64,000 nt of DNA, taken from the NCBI GenBank assembly GCA_031277535.1, contig JAITMD010000021.1, forward strand, positions 62,001 through 126,000, read 5' to 3'. A program made the translations under genes and the position numbers. Shown here one piece after another: positions 7,928 to 16,237 of the stretch; within the stretch, counting starts at the first letter, position 1; the number at the start of each line of letters is the position of its first letter. Below the pieces are notes generated by a model. That model was not told where the DNA came from and did not search any database. It saw only the letters and a program-made list of their open reading frames with translations. The stretch is from Flavobacteriaceae bacterium (GTDB taxonomy: Bacteria; Bacteroidota; Bacteroidia; Flavobacteriales; Flavobacteriaceae).

Positions 7928-8590
7928 ATGTATATAGTAAATTTAGATATAGAGACTAATCAGTTAGATAAGAGTAAACAATTTTATACCAAAGTATTAG
8001 ATTTTGAAATCTTAGAAGAATCTACTAATAGTTTTGCTGTACAAGCAGGAGAAACAATTCTAACATTTAAAGAAGTACAAGAAGTAGTGAATGTATATCA
8101 CTTTGCTTTTAATATTCCATCGAATCAGTTGCAAAATGCTTTGACTTGGGCTAAGCAGCATTTGGATTTGATAGAGAATATTGAAGGGAACTTAGTGACT
8201 ACTTTTGAAGCATGGAAAGCTCAGTCAATTTATTTCACTGATAACAATGGAAATATTCTTGAGTTTATCGCGAGAGCAGATATTCAATTAAATGTGAATG
8301 GAGATTTTAGCCCAACACAGATTACTTGTATTAGTGAAATAGGTGTTGTGGTAGATGAGCCAATAGCGCAAGCAGAAAAACTGATTAGAAAATACAATTT
8401 AAGTTATTTTGATAAAGCAAAACCAACTGAGCAATTTTTGGCTTTAGGAGATGATCAAGGATTATTGATTATGGTAACACCTAATCGCAATTGGTATCCT
8501 ACTCATATTCCTGCTAAAGTGACTAATACTGATATGATACTGGAAGAGAATGAAATGCTGATTGCTTTGAATAGTAAAGAGTTAAAATAA
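7928..8590 (+). CDS. Two-domain VOC-family protein
   Basis: The 220 residues hold two VOC repeats. The first (about 1-115) runs from VNLDIETNQLDKSKQFYTKV to IYFTDNNGNILEFIAR, with a terminal metal-ligand-type glutamate. The second (about 130-200) includes ISEIGVVVDEPIAQAEKLI and ALGDDQGLLIMVTPN and looks partly degenerate. Substrate unknown; glyoxalase-like and dioxygenase-like roles are both possible. The gene ends at a terminator shared with the convergent DUF4259 gene. Confidence 0.8.
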   Translation: MYIVNLDIETNQLDKSKQFYTKVLDFEILEESTNSFAVQAGETILTFKEVQEVVNVYHFAFNIPSNQLQNALTWAKQHLDLIENIEGNLVTTFEAWKAQSIYFTDNNGNILEFIARADIQLNVNGDFSPTQITCISEIGVVVDEPIAQAEKLIRKYNLSYFDKAKPTEQFLALGDDQGLLIMVTPNRNWYPTHIPAKVTNTDMILEENEMLIALNSKELK

Positions 8591-8593
8591 ATA

Positions 8594-8624
8594 ATAAAGG
8601 GAACCATTGGTTCCCTTTATTTAT
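8594..8624. terminator. Bidirectional terminator hairpin
   Basis: Near-perfect palindrome ATAAAGGGAACCA-T-TGGTTCCCTTTAT between the convergent VOC and DUF4259 genes. The T run is interrupted but present on the plus side. Confidence 0.75.
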
Positions 8625-9037
8625 GATAAACGATTGATTAAATCTTGTATAGTTTGTTTCCATAATGAAAATGATTCTTCACTTTCTTCCCATAATTCAT
8701 ATAAGTGGCAATTTGGAGAAATTACCTTGTTAAGAGCTTGAACTGCTAAAGGTTTTAAATCTTCAACTTCTAAGTCTGGATGAATTTGATAGAAAATGTT
8801 AACATTGCTTTCATCTCCTTCATCTTGTGCATCATTTCTATAAAGTGTATGATTTAGTAAATTGTCCATATAAGCAGCAGAAACAGTTACAGCATGTGCT
8901 TCATCAAATTCGAGGTAATCTGCATTAATAGCGTTTTTAAATGAAGAAGTAAAAAATATTCTTGCATCTGTGCTAATTTCGTATGTAAAATCGTAAGCTG
9001 TGTCATCGTCAAAGATGTCATATCCCCAAGCTCCCAT
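8621..9037 (-). CDS. DUF4259 protein
   Basis: The protein begins MGAWGYDIFDDDTAYDF, the signature start of DUF4259 proteins (MGAWGxGxFDDDxAxDF). A longer in-frame extension exists upstream but overlaps the preceding gene and is unlike the family, so the start is placed at 9037. The 138 residues include YLEFDEAHAVTVSAAYMDNL and a C-terminal LYELWEESEESFSLWKQTI, both typical of the family. Function is unknown. It lies 41 bp downstream of the HxlR regulator on the same strand and may be co-transcribed. Confidence 0.8.
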   Translation of the reverse strand: MGAWGYDIFDDDTAYDFTYEISTDARIFFTSSFKNAINADYLEFDEAHAVTVSAAYMDNLLNHTLYRNDAQDEGDESNVNIFYQIHPDLEVEDLKPLAVQALNKVISPNCHLYELWEESEESFSLWKQTIQDLINRLS

Positions 9038-9078
9038 AAGTTTTGTTTTAAAATGAATGATAATATAAAAATAGTGAT

Positions 9079-9420
9079 TTATTTTAGATCTTTCTCCTTT
9101 AATAAGGTTTCTCCCCAAGCATTTAGTTTCCATAATACTTCTACCAATTGGTCTCCTAAGGGGGTTAAGTAATACTCTACACGAGGAGGAAGTTCATTAT
9201 AGCTTATTTTATATAAGATATTATCTTGTTCTAATTCTTTTAATTGTTGATTAAGGACACGTCTGTCTACTTTCATGATTCCCTTAAGCATTTCACTTGG
9301 TCTTCTGTGACCTTGATTGATTTGCCAAACAATAGGGACTTTCCATTTTCCACTAATAGCATTAACAGCAAATTCAAGGGGACAAATTTTTTCTTCTATA
9401 GTTGGTGTCTTGGTATTCAT
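9079..9420 (-). CDS. HxlR-family winged-helix transcription regulator
   Basis: A 113-residue HxlR/MarR-like DNA-binding protein. Visible marks are CPLEFAVNAISGKWKVPIVW (helix 1 with the family cysteine), RRPSEMLKGIMKVDRRVLNQQLKELEQDNIL (recognition helix region) and the wing YNELPPRVEYYLTPLG. In this family the N-terminal cysteine often senses thiol or electrophile stress. The divergent gene 91 bp away encodes a thioredoxin-fold peroxiredoxin, so redox control of that gene is the natural inference. Confidence 0.9.
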   Translation of the reverse strand: MNTKTPTIEEKICPLEFAVNAISGKWKVPIVWQINQGHRRPSEMLKGIMKVDRRVLNQQLKELEQDNILYKISYNELPPRVEYYLTPLGDQLVEVLWKLNAWGETLLKEKDLK

Positions 9421-9462
9421 AAGAGTGACTTTTTTATCCCTATGGGGGGATTATATGCGGTA

Positions 9463-9493
9463 TTGTGTGATTGTAAATCGATTATCACCTTTG
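9463..9493 (+). promoter_or_regulatory. Promoter of the peroxiredoxin-like gene
   Basis: TTG (9463-9465), a 20-base spacer, then CACCTTTG (9486-9493), one base off TAnnTTTG. The predicted transcript starts about 12 bases before ATG 9512. The HxlR operator should lie within this 91-bp divergent region. Confidence 0.5.
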
Positions 9494-9511
9494 CAAAAAT
9501 AAGACTTTAAA

Positions 9512-10147
9512 ATGAGAAATATTAAACAGGGATTAGAAGCAATAAGTGTAGGGATGCAGTCACAGGTACCTACAGAAACATTACAAGCATTTGGAGCATC
9601 TATTGCAGATTTGCAGTTGAAAGAGTTTGGTAAAAACTCACAAGAGGGAATGTTATTTCCTTCTACTGTAGTGATTAATGAAGAGGGCAAAGAAGTATCT
9701 ATTGTTGATAAATATAGAGGAAAGAAAGTATTAGTAAGTTTTGTAAGAGGGAGTTGGTGTCCATTTTGTACTGTAGAAATAGCACATTTGATTTCTTATT
9801 ATGAAGAATTACAAGAAAAGGGGATTGAGGTTATAGTCGTTTCCCCAATGCAGATAGAAGCATTAAAACAGTGGAAGGACGAGATGCAGATGCCCTTTAC
9901 AGTAATACAAGATAGATCATTAAGACTGAGTAAAGCTTTAGGTATTGATTTTGAATTGCAAGATTTTGTACAACCTCATTATGAAGCTTTAGGCTTAGAT
10001 CTAAAAGTGATAAACCACACTGATATAGCAGAATTAGCATTACCAGCGGTATATATAGTTGATGAGAATGGCATAATCATATTTAGATATATGGATGTAA
10101 ATTATAGTGAGCGATTGGATTTACAAGAAGTAATGATAAAGTTTTGA
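9512..10147 (+). CDS. AhpC/TSA-type peroxiredoxin-like protein
   Basis: A 211-residue thioredoxin-fold protein with the redox centre GSWCPFC (about residues 83-89) in FVRGSWCPFCTVEIAHL, followed by the cis-proline region (AELALPAVYIVDENG). It matches the peroxiredoxin-like proteins found next to HxlR regulators. They reduce peroxides or act as thiol-disulfide reductases in the cytoplasm; no signal peptide is visible. The WCPFC pair is closer to thioredoxin CxxC than to the classic peroxiredoxin TxxC, so peroxidase activity is not certain. It is transcribed divergently from the regulator. Confidence 0.85.
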   Translation: MRNIKQGLEAISVGMQSQVPTETLQAFGASIADLQLKEFGKNSQEGMLFPSTVVINEEGKEVSIVDKYRGKKVLVSFVRGSWCPFCTVEIAHLISYYEELQEKGIEVIVVSPMQIEALKQWKDEMQMPFTVIQDRSLRLSKALGIDFELQDFVQPHYEALGLDLKVINHTDIAELALPAVYIVDENGIIIFRYMDVNYSERLDLQEVMIKF

Positions 10148-10191
10148 TAATAAACACAAGTAATTTTATTATTTTCGAATAAAATAATTTT

Positions 10192-10818
10192 ATGAATAAG
10201 ATTTTAATTGCTTTTATGTTGTTTTCTTTTTTGACAACTGTAACTTCTTGTAAAGAAAAACAAGGGGATGAAGAGAAGTTAGTCGAGGTAAATAATAATC
10301 TTACTGTTGTAGATGATAGTGTGTCAGATGAATTGTTGGAAATTTTGACTAAAGAAGAAGATCTTTTAACGGCAGAATATACTGAAGTTGCAGTTAAAAA
10401 AGGGATAGAAGTATTTAACCAAATTAATACTTTTAAGGAGTGGGCTCAAGTTTCTACAGTAGAGTTTACTACAGAGAAAGGAGAAGGTACTGCTAAGTTA
10501 TATTATAATAAAGAGATGCAGGTAGATAAGATTGTAGTGAGAGAATATGATAAGGAGCACCAATCATTAAATGTGTACTATCTTCAGGATAAAAAACCAG
10601 TGTTAGTGATAAATCAAAGTTTAGTTTATAATGACGATCTTACTAATAAACAGTTTAGTAAAGAAGAGAGTGAGTACTCCAAAGATTGTAATTATTTCGT
10701 AGATGGGAGACTATATGCTATAGTAAGTAATTTAGATTGCGGAGCTCCATTTGCAGAAGAATATGTGAAAGAAGTAGAGAAAGATATCTTAGAAGAAATT
10801 AAAAAATTAATACCTTAA
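10192..10818 (+). CDS. Hypothetical lipoprotein
   Basis: The 208-residue product starts with a lipoprotein signal peptide (MNKILIAFMLFSFLTTVTSCKEK, lipobox TSC). The mature part is acidic and rich in Glu, Asp and Val, with a beta-rich centre (STVEFTTEKGEGTAKLYY, KIVVREYDKEHQSLNVYYL) and two late cysteines in YSKDCNYF and NLDCGAPF that may pair. I recognise no family. It is followed 12 bp later by a palindromic terminator. Confidence 0.7.
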   Translation: MNKILIAFMLFSFLTTVTSCKEKQGDEEKLVEVNNNLTVVDDSVSDELLEILTKEEDLLTAEYTEVAVKKGIEVFNQINTFKEWAQVSTVEFTTEKGEGTAKLYYNKEMQVDKIVVREYDKEHQSLNVYYLQDKKPVLVINQSLVYNDDLTNKQFSKEESEYSKDCNYFVDGRLYAIVSNLDCGAPFAEEYVKEVEKDILEEIKKLIP

Positions 10819-10830
10819 GGTTAATAGATA

Positions 10831-10860
10831 AATAAAGCTCAATTGAGCTTTATTTTGTTT
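10831..10860 (+). terminator. Palindromic intrinsic terminator
   Basis: Perfect 24-base palindrome AATAAAGCTCAA/TTGAGCTTTATT followed by TTGTTT, immediately after the lipoprotein stop. Confidence 0.75.
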
Positions 10861-10874
10861 AAAATAGAGTGTAT

Positions 10875-11666
10875 ATGGAGAATAGAAAAGGAGCGAGAGC
10901 TATAAAAGATATTCCAGAAATGGTATTGGAGGGATTGAATAGAGGAGAGTTGTCCAGTGTTAATTTGACCGAATGGTTAGCTATAGATCAGCGTTTATTA
11001 GTAAAGCATATATTAGGTGTCTTAAAGCGAGATTTTTATACAGATATAGTATTGGATGCTATAGAGGGACTACAAAAACCTACTGTAAATTCAATTAATA
11101 GGTGCATAGGATATACTTTATATCATTTAGCGAAAGAAAATGAGGATAAAGAGTTATTTGAGTTGTTGAAGCAGTGTAAAAGTGATTTAGTACGTTGTTG
11201 GGCTACTTACTTTATAGGGTATAATGATTCGTTGGATATCAGAGAAAAGTTAGAAGCCATTAAATTTTTTGCTGCGGATAGTCATTTTGGAGTAAGAGAA
11301 ATTTGTTGGATGGCTGTTCGAGCGGATATAATAGCACATTTAGAAGAAAGTATTTTAATCTTGTTAGCATGGACAAAAGATGAAAATGAATATATACGTA
11401 GATTTGCTACAGAGTCCATTAGACCGAGGGGAGTTTGGTGTGAGCATATTGTTGTGTTGAAAGAAAAACCAGAGTTAGGACTTCCATTGTTAGAAGCTTT
11501 AAAAAAGGATACTTCTAAGTATGTAAAGGATAGTGTAGGGAATTGGCTGAATGATGCAGCGAAGACAAGACCTGATTTCGTTATAGACCTGTGTGGAAGA
11601 TGGGAACAGGAAGGAGCTAATAAGGATACGCAGTACATTATTAAGAAGGCTTTGCGAAGTATATAG
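10875..11666 (+). CDS. AlkC-like HEAT-repeat DNA alkylation repair protein
   Basis: A 263-residue all-helical protein of HEAT-like repeats. The segment EYIRRFATESIRPRGVWCEH, then PELGLPLLEALKKDTSKYVKDSVGNWLNDAAK, follows the AlkC/AlkD-like DNA glycosylase pattern in which RRxxSEGxRPR and the YVxxSVxNxLND repeats line the DNA-binding groove. Such enzymes remove N3- or N7-alkylated purines. ATG 10875 is preferred to an in-frame GTG 6 bases upstream. The gene stands alone between hairpins. Which lesion it repairs is not known. Confidence 0.8.
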   Translation: MENRKGARAIKDIPEMVLEGLNRGELSSVNLTEWLAIDQRLLVKHILGVLKRDFYTDIVLDAIEGLQKPTVNSINRCIGYTLYHLAKENEDKELFELLKQCKSDLVRCWATYFIGYNDSLDIREKLEAIKFFAADSHFGVREICWMAVRADIIAHLEESILILLAWTKDENEYIRRFATESIRPRGVWCEHIVVLKEKPELGLPLLEALKKDTSKYVKDSVGNWLNDAAKTRPDFVIDLCGRWEQEGANKDTQYIIKKALRSI

Positions 11667-11688
11667 GTGATGCGATAAGTTGTCGCAA

Positions 11689-11739
11689 TTTTGATAAAAA
11701 TAAAGATGCTTAAGGAAAAGCTTTTTATTTTTATCAAAA
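11689..11739. repeat. AT-rich 16-bp inverted repeat
   Basis: TTTTGATAAAAATAAA (11689-11704) and its exact complement (11724-11739) surround a 19-base loop between the AlkC-like and GNAT genes. It may terminate the upstream gene (an AAGC plus T-run lies in the right half) or be an operator of the acetyltransferase gene. Confidence 0.6.
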
Positions 11740-11757
11740 ATTAAAAGTTATTAGAGT

Positions 11758-12174
11758 ATGAGATATGAGGTGATTTATCAGGATATAACACCTAATGAGT
11801 ATATTCATTTACGTGTTAGTTCAGGACTTTCTCCAAAAAACCTGATGGCCGCAACAATAGGTTTGGCTAATTCTCTTTGTTGTGTTGTTGTATTAGATAA
11901 AGATGATGCAGATAGAATAATAGGTATGGGGCGCTTGGTCGGAGATGGGGCTTGTCATTGTCAAGTGGTTGATATATGTGTATTGCCGGAATATCAAGGA
12001 CAAGGTTTTGGTAAAATGATTATGACTAAATTGAATGAGTTTATAGAAGAGAATATTCCAGAAAGTTGTTATATTAATCTTATTGCAGATGGGGAGGCTT
12101 ATCGTTTATATGAAAAGTATGGTTTCAAAGAGGTATGGCCTAAATCAAGAGGTATGGGGTATGTGAAAAAATAG
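11758..12174 (+). CDS. GNAT-family N-acetyltransferase
   Basis: A 138-residue GNAT domain. The acetyl-CoA pyrophosphate loop is visible as LPEYQGQGFGKMIM (Q/RxxGxG/A), preceded by the beta strand VVDICV and followed by the C-terminal LIADGEAYRLYEKYGFKEVWP signature. It transfers an acetyl group from acetyl-CoA to an amine; the substrate is not indicated. The length is that of a single minimal domain. Its stop codon lies just before a bidirectional hairpin shared with the MFS gene. Confidence 0.88.
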   Translation: MRYEVIYQDITPNEYIHLRVSSGLSPKNLMAATIGLANSLCCVVVLDKDDADRIIGMGRLVGDGACHCQVVDICVLPEYQGQGFGKMIMTKLNEFIEENIPESCYINLIADGEAYRLYEKYGFKEVWPKSRGMGYVKK

Positions 12175-12175
12175 A

Positions 12176-12217
12176 ATAAAGCGATTAACGACTATGAGTT
12201 AATCGCTTTATTTTTTT
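12176..12217. terminator. Bidirectional terminator overlapping the MFS gene end
   Basis: Stem ATAAAGCGATTAAC (12176-12189)/GTTAATCGCTTTAT (12198-12211) with an 8-base loop. T runs follow on both strands. The stop codon of the minus-strand MFS gene (12192-12194) lies in the loop, so one arm encodes its last residues. Confidence 0.9.
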
Positions 12218-13337
12218 GATAAAGGAAATAGGAAAGTACAACAACAAGAGAACTAAATAATAAATAAACAATTCCGATGTTTGATAGTTCATTACTTATT
12301 AGTAGCCCTAAACCAATTAATAAATAATATAACAAACCAAACAAGGCTCCTGCTGTACCTATTTGGTGCTTATAATGAATAAGTGCTTGACTAAGTACGT
12401 TAGGAATGGCTATTCCAAAAGCAGCAACAGAGAGAAGTGTAGGAAGTAAGAAGTATAAGCTGTGTTGTGTGAAATAAATTCCTATGGCACTACCCAGTGA
12501 AAGTAGACAGGCTCCCATAATCAAGGTGTAGGGTGATTTATTTTTTTGAATATAGTATTTATTAATTGAACTCCCAATAAAAGTACCTATGGCTAATATT
12601 ATACCACTGTAACCATACATAGTTGTATCTAAATTTACTTTTTTGAAAATAAATGGAGCAAAGGAATAATAACTAAATAGCATAACATTAAACCCCATAA
12701 TTAATAAGGCAAATAACCCAATAGATGGATCTGTATATAATTGCTTGGCAACTTCTTTAATTTGCTTTAACCCTATTGGAATATGATTTTGTTTTGTTTC
12801 TGGCAATGTGAAAATTGTTATAGTAGCTAATAGAAAAGAAAGTATTGCTAAAAATAAAAAGACTCCATAATAACTATAATATTTTATAAGAGTACCTCCT
12901 GCTAATAATCCAATGATTGGACTTATGGATAAAGCAACTCCCATAATAGAAAAAACTTTATTTAAGTCTTTACCTGTATATACATCTCTCATAATGGTTT
13001 GAGTTATGACAGATCCAACTGAAATTCCAAAAGCAGCAATAATACGCGTTAATAATATAAGAGGGAAGAAAGAAGAAAAAAGAGCAATAATAGAGGCGAT
13101 ACAGTAAGTGATTAATCCATAAATCATAGCTTTTCGTCTACCTATATAATCACTTTGAATTCCCCAAAAGACTACACCTATAGCAAATGCTATAAAATAA
13201 ATACTAATTGTCCATTGAGCTTGGTTTTCAGGTACATTGAATGCAATTGCAATAGAGGGTAAAGCTGGACTATAAATGGTTTCTACAAATTGAGGGAACA
13301 TCATTAAGATGATCAAAAGTTTCATATTAAGTTTCAT
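12192..13337 (-). CDS. MFS transporter, Bcr/CflA-like drug exporter
   Basis: A 381-residue protein with 12 predicted membrane helices. The N-terminal pattern (FVETIYSPALPSIA, then DYIGRRKAMIYGL after TM2) matches the Bcr/CflA drug-resistance subfamily: the DxxGRRxxM loop 2-3 motif and a TM1 PALP motif. It should export a drug or metabolite by proton antiport. The start is set at 13337, giving MKLNMKLLIILMMFPQ directly before TM1; the longer frame upstream has no family-like sequence. It is divergent from an AraC-type regulator 83 bp away, which may control it. Confidence 0.88.
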   Translation of the reverse strand: MKLNMKLLIILMMFPQFVETIYSPALPSIAIAFNVPENQAQWTISIYFIAFAIGVVFWGIQSDYIGRRKAMIYGLITYCIASIIALFSSFFPLILLTRIIAAFGISVGSVITQTIMRDVYTGKDLNKVFSIMGVALSISPIIGLLAGGTLIKYYSYYGVFLFLAILSFLLATITIFTLPETKQNHIPIGLKQIKEVAKQLYTDPSIGLFALLIMGFNVMLFSYYSFAPFIFKKVNLDTTMYGYSGIILAIGTFIGSSINKYYIQKNKSPYTLIMGACLLSLGSAIGIYFTQHSLYFLLPTLLSVAAFGIAIPNVLSQALIHYKHQIGTAGALFGLLYYLLIGLGLLISNELSNIGIVYLLFSSLVVVLSYFLYQKNKAINS

Positions 13338-13420
13338 TGTTTCTATTTTTATGCAAAGGTCTTTTAGAATAGTACTATCTTTATAATAGAATAAATACAA
13401 TAAATATCAATAGTAAGACA

Positions 13421-14209
13421 ATGGCATATTTAGAATCTTTTTTACCTTTAGATTTAGATAGTATAAATGAGCATATGATTGGTGTAGCTTCTGATATGAA
13501 ACACCATGATTCAGGGTTTCACCAACATGATATTTATGCCCAATTGCTATATGCCCCAAGTGGTTGTATGACTCTTTGGACTAGTAATAAACGTATTTTA
13601 TTACCACCTTCTCGTATGTTGTATATCCCTGCAGGATTATCTCATCGTGTTACTTTGCGCAATGTGGTTGCTTATCGATCAATATATTTTAGAGTAAGTT
13701 CAATACAAGAAGATTTACCTTTTGACTTAAGAATAATGACTGTAAACCCTCTATTGGAACAATTGATAGAACGAATTTGTTGGTGGGATTGGAATAATAC
13801 GTTCTCTATTGAGCAAGAGAATATAAAAAAAGTGTTTTGGGATGAATGGAGAATGGCAAGATTAGAAAGATACGAATTGGTTTTTCCAAGTGATAATCGT
13901 TTATCTCAACAATTAGAAGCATTTACTACAAATGATAAGGTTCCACCCTTTTTAAATGTGTTTGCAAAAGAAGTAGGGGCGAGCGAAAAAACGATTAGTA
14001 GAATCTTTAAAAAAGAGACAGGATTATCTTACCAAGACTGGAGAATGCAATGGAAGTTTTATCGAGCAATAGAATTATTAATAGAAAATAATAGTATTGG
14101 AGATATTGCTTTGCATTTAGATTTTTCTTCAGATAGTGCTTTTGTAGATTTTTTTAGAAAGCAATCTGGAGTAACTCCGCTGAAATATTGTGAATTGTTT
14201 GAGAAATAG
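13421..14209 (+). CDS. AraC-family transcription regulator
   Basis: The 262 residues combine an N-terminal cupin-type sensor (HHDSGFHQHDIYAQLLYAPSG, then the PPSRMLYIPAGLSHR turn) with a C-terminal double helix-turn-helix. The first HTH includes FAKEVGASEKTISRIFKKETG; the second is IGDIALHLDFSSDSAFVDFFRKQSGVTPLKYC. The HxxxxHxHD histidines may bind a metal or ligand. AraC proteins next to divergent MFS exporters usually activate them in response to the exported compound. The inducer is unknown. Confidence 0.9.
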   Translation: MAYLESFLPLDLDSINEHMIGVASDMKHHDSGFHQHDIYAQLLYAPSGCMTLWTSNKRILLPPSRMLYIPAGLSHRVTLRNVVAYRSIYFRVSSIQEDLPFDLRIMTVNPLLEQLIERICWWDWNNTFSIEQENIKKVFWDEWRMARLERYELVFPSDNRLSQQLEAFTTNDKVPPFLNVFAKEVGASEKTISRIFKKETGLSYQDWRMQWKFYRAIELLIENNSIGDIALHLDFSSDSAFVDFFRKQSGVTPLKYCELFEK

Positions 14210-14571
14210 TAATAAAAGAGAATAACATCATTCCCTTTTATAAAATTTTGACTATAATGTTAAATTTTTGTATTCCATAAGAATAATTAAAAATATAGCT
14301 TTCGAAAGAGTTGAAAGTCTGTTGCTTTTTTATATTTTTATGCCCATTCAAAAAGATCATATTTAAGGAAAGTGTTAACTTTTTTTTTAACATTATATAT
14401 AGATTTTTTTACAATTGAAAGTAACAATAAACGGCCATATATACCGTTATATGGGGGATGTTGGTAAATAGATGTAAATAAATTTAAGTTTTTTTTAAAT
14501 ATTTTCCGATACGTTATTGCTAATTAGACGTTAATTCTTATATTGCGTCAAAATATTTACCCGTTTTTAAC
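14210..14571 (+). other. Gene-free region upstream of gldJ
   Basis: These 362 AT-rich bases hold no credible gene. I see an inverted repeat TGTTAA/TTAACA around a T run (14373-14392), and two overlapping, mutually exclusive hairpins at 14430-14454: AACGG/CCGTT and CCATAT/ATATGG. A possible promoter lies at 14517-14546. Confidence 0.5.
14517..14546 (+). promoter_or_regulatory. Weak promoter candidate for gldJ
   Basis: TTG (14517-14519), 19 bases, then TATATTGC (14539-14546), a rough match to TAnnTTTG located 26 bases before the ATG. Confidence 0.3.
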
Positions 14572-16083
14572 ATGAAAATCAATAGAATTATGACTTTGCG
14601 ACTGATTGCTGGCCTAATAGTATCAGTTGGTTTCACAAGTTGTAGTAACACAAATAACAATGGTGTGTCGTCTGCAACAGGATGGAAAATCAATGATAAA
14701 AAAGGAGGCTTTCAGTATAATACAAATTTTGAGCAAAAAACTCCCCTAGGAATGGTTTCTATCGAAGGCGGTGCCTATACGATGGGCCGTATTCAAGATG
14801 ATATTATGGCGGATTGGAACAACAATCCAAAGCAACAATATGTACAGTCATTCTATATGGATGAAGCTGAAACGACTAACTTGATGTACAATGAGTACTT
14901 ATATTGGTTGAAAACAGTTTTCCCTACTTCAAATGATGTTTACGCAGAAATATATAGAAGTGCTTTGCCTGATACAACTGTTTGGAGAAGTTCAACAGGG
15001 TTTAATGAAACATTAATTTCAAGTTATTTACGTCATCCAGCTTATGCTAACTATCCTGTAGTAGGGGTTTCTTGGGTACAAGCTAATGACTATTCTAAAT
15101 GGAGAACAGATCGTGTAAACGAGTTGACTCTTGAAAGAGCAGGGTATTTAAAGAAAGATGCGAAAATCATGGAAGCTTATGGTGATGCTCACTTTAGTAC
15201 TGAAGCTTATTTAGTAAATCCTTCTTCAGTTTATGGAGGAAATAAAGATGTTGTACATCAAGGTGTGAAGAATAAAGCTAAAGATGGTCAACGCAATATT
15301 TATGCTACAATGAACTTTGGTTTATTTACAGCAGAATATCGTTTGCCAACAGAAGCAGAATGGGAATATGCTGCTATTGGATTAACAAGTTCTCGTGAGT
15401 ACAATAGTTATCAAGGGCGTAAAACATATCCATGGGAGAAAACTAAAAAACAAAAAAGTAACTCAAGAGGAACTGCTTTAAAATCACAATATGCTAACTT
15501 TAAGCAAGGACGTGGTGACTATGGAGGAATTGCAGGTTGGGCAACTGATAATGCAGATATTACCAATGCAGTAAAATCTTACCCACCAAATAATTTTGGT
15601 TTGTATGATATGGCAGGTAACGTTGCAGAATGGGTAGCTGATATTTATGATCCAAATTTAGATCAGGAATCTAATGATTTCAACTTCTTTAAAGGGAATA
15701 TTTATTATAAAAATAGAATAGGAGCAGATGGAAAACCTGAAATTGTAAATGAGCAATCAGTTGTTTTTGATACATTGAGAAATGGAAAGTTAAGAGTAAG
15801 GAATTTACCTGGACAAGTAGCTCAAGTAATTGTTGATGACTCTAAAAAACAATTAGAAGAAGATTTAAGTCCTTCAGCTAAAAAACGCAAGAATGAAATT
15901 ACTTCTGTAAATGATAGTAAATCTCGTGTAATTAAAGGAGGTTCTTGGAAAGATAGAGCTTATTGGTTAGATCCTGCTACAAGAAGATTCTATGCAGAGG
16001 ATGAATCAACTGACTATATTGGATTCCGTTTAGTAATGACTAAAGTGGGACAAAAAGTTCAAACAAAGAAAACTAAAAACTAA
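14572..16083 (+). CDS. gldJ: GldJ, gliding/T9SS lipoprotein
   Basis: A 503-residue lipoprotein (signal peptide with lipobox TSC, Cys24). It has a formylglycine-generating-enzyme/sulfatase-modifying-factor fold, seen in GMVSIEGGAYTMGR, YRLPTEAEWEYAA, NNFGLYDMAGNVAEWVAD and VIKGGSWKDRAYW near the C-terminus. GldJ is an outer-membrane lipoprotein that, with GldK, GldN and others, is needed for gliding motility and type IX secretion in flavobacteria; it is not known to modify sulfatases. From memory gldJ sits beside porU and porV in Flavobacterium, as here, but in this window an NTF2-like gene and an MFS gene lie between gldJ and porU. It ends in a strong terminator. Confidence 0.93.
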   Translation: MKINRIMTLRLIAGLIVSVGFTSCSNTNNNGVSSATGWKINDKKGGFQYNTNFEQKTPLGMVSIEGGAYTMGRIQDDIMADWNNNPKQQYVQSFYMDEAETTNLMYNEYLYWLKTVFPTSNDVYAEIYRSALPDTTVWRSSTGFNETLISSYLRHPAYANYPVVGVSWVQANDYSKWRTDRVNELTLERAGYLKKDAKIMEAYGDAHFSTEAYLVNPSSVYGGNKDVVHQGVKNKAKDGQRNIYATMNFGLFTAEYRLPTEAEWEYAAIGLTSSREYNSYQGRKTYPWEKTKKQKSNSRGTALKSQYANFKQGRGDYGGIAGWATDNADITNAVKSYPPNNFGLYDMAGNVAEWVADIYDPNLDQESNDFNFFKGNIYYKNRIGADGKPEIVNEQSVVFDTLRNGKLRVRNLPGQVAQVIVDDSKKQLEEDLSPSAKKRKNEITSVNDSKSRVIKGGSWKDRAYWLDPATRRFYAEDESTDYIGFRLVMTKVGQKVQTKKTKN

Positions 16084-16101
16084 TTGTTTTTATATCATAT
16101 T

Positions 16102-16132
16102 AAAAAGTTCAACCTAATGGTTGAACTTTTTT
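16102..16132 (+). terminator. Intrinsic terminator of gldJ
   Basis: Stem AAAGTTCAACC/GGTTGAACTTT with loop TAAT, followed by seven or more T, 20 bp past the gldJ stop. Confidence 0.9.
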
Positions 16133-16196
16133 TGTTTAAAATATATTGTTGGCACGTTTATTGTATTTGGTATTGAAACTTTTTTTCATACTACTT

Positions 16197-16237
16197 GCCC
16201 TATACAATTCCCCCAATTATTGTGTAGGGCTTTTTTT
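16197..16237 (+). terminator. Second plus-strand terminator
   Basis: Stem GCCCTATACAAT/ATTGTGTAGGGC (one T-G wobble) with a 10-base loop, then T7. It follows the gldJ terminator by about 65 bp without a gene in between, and its T run overlaps the end of the convergent NTF2-like gene. It may be a back-up terminator or the 3' end of a short RNA. Confidence 0.75.
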
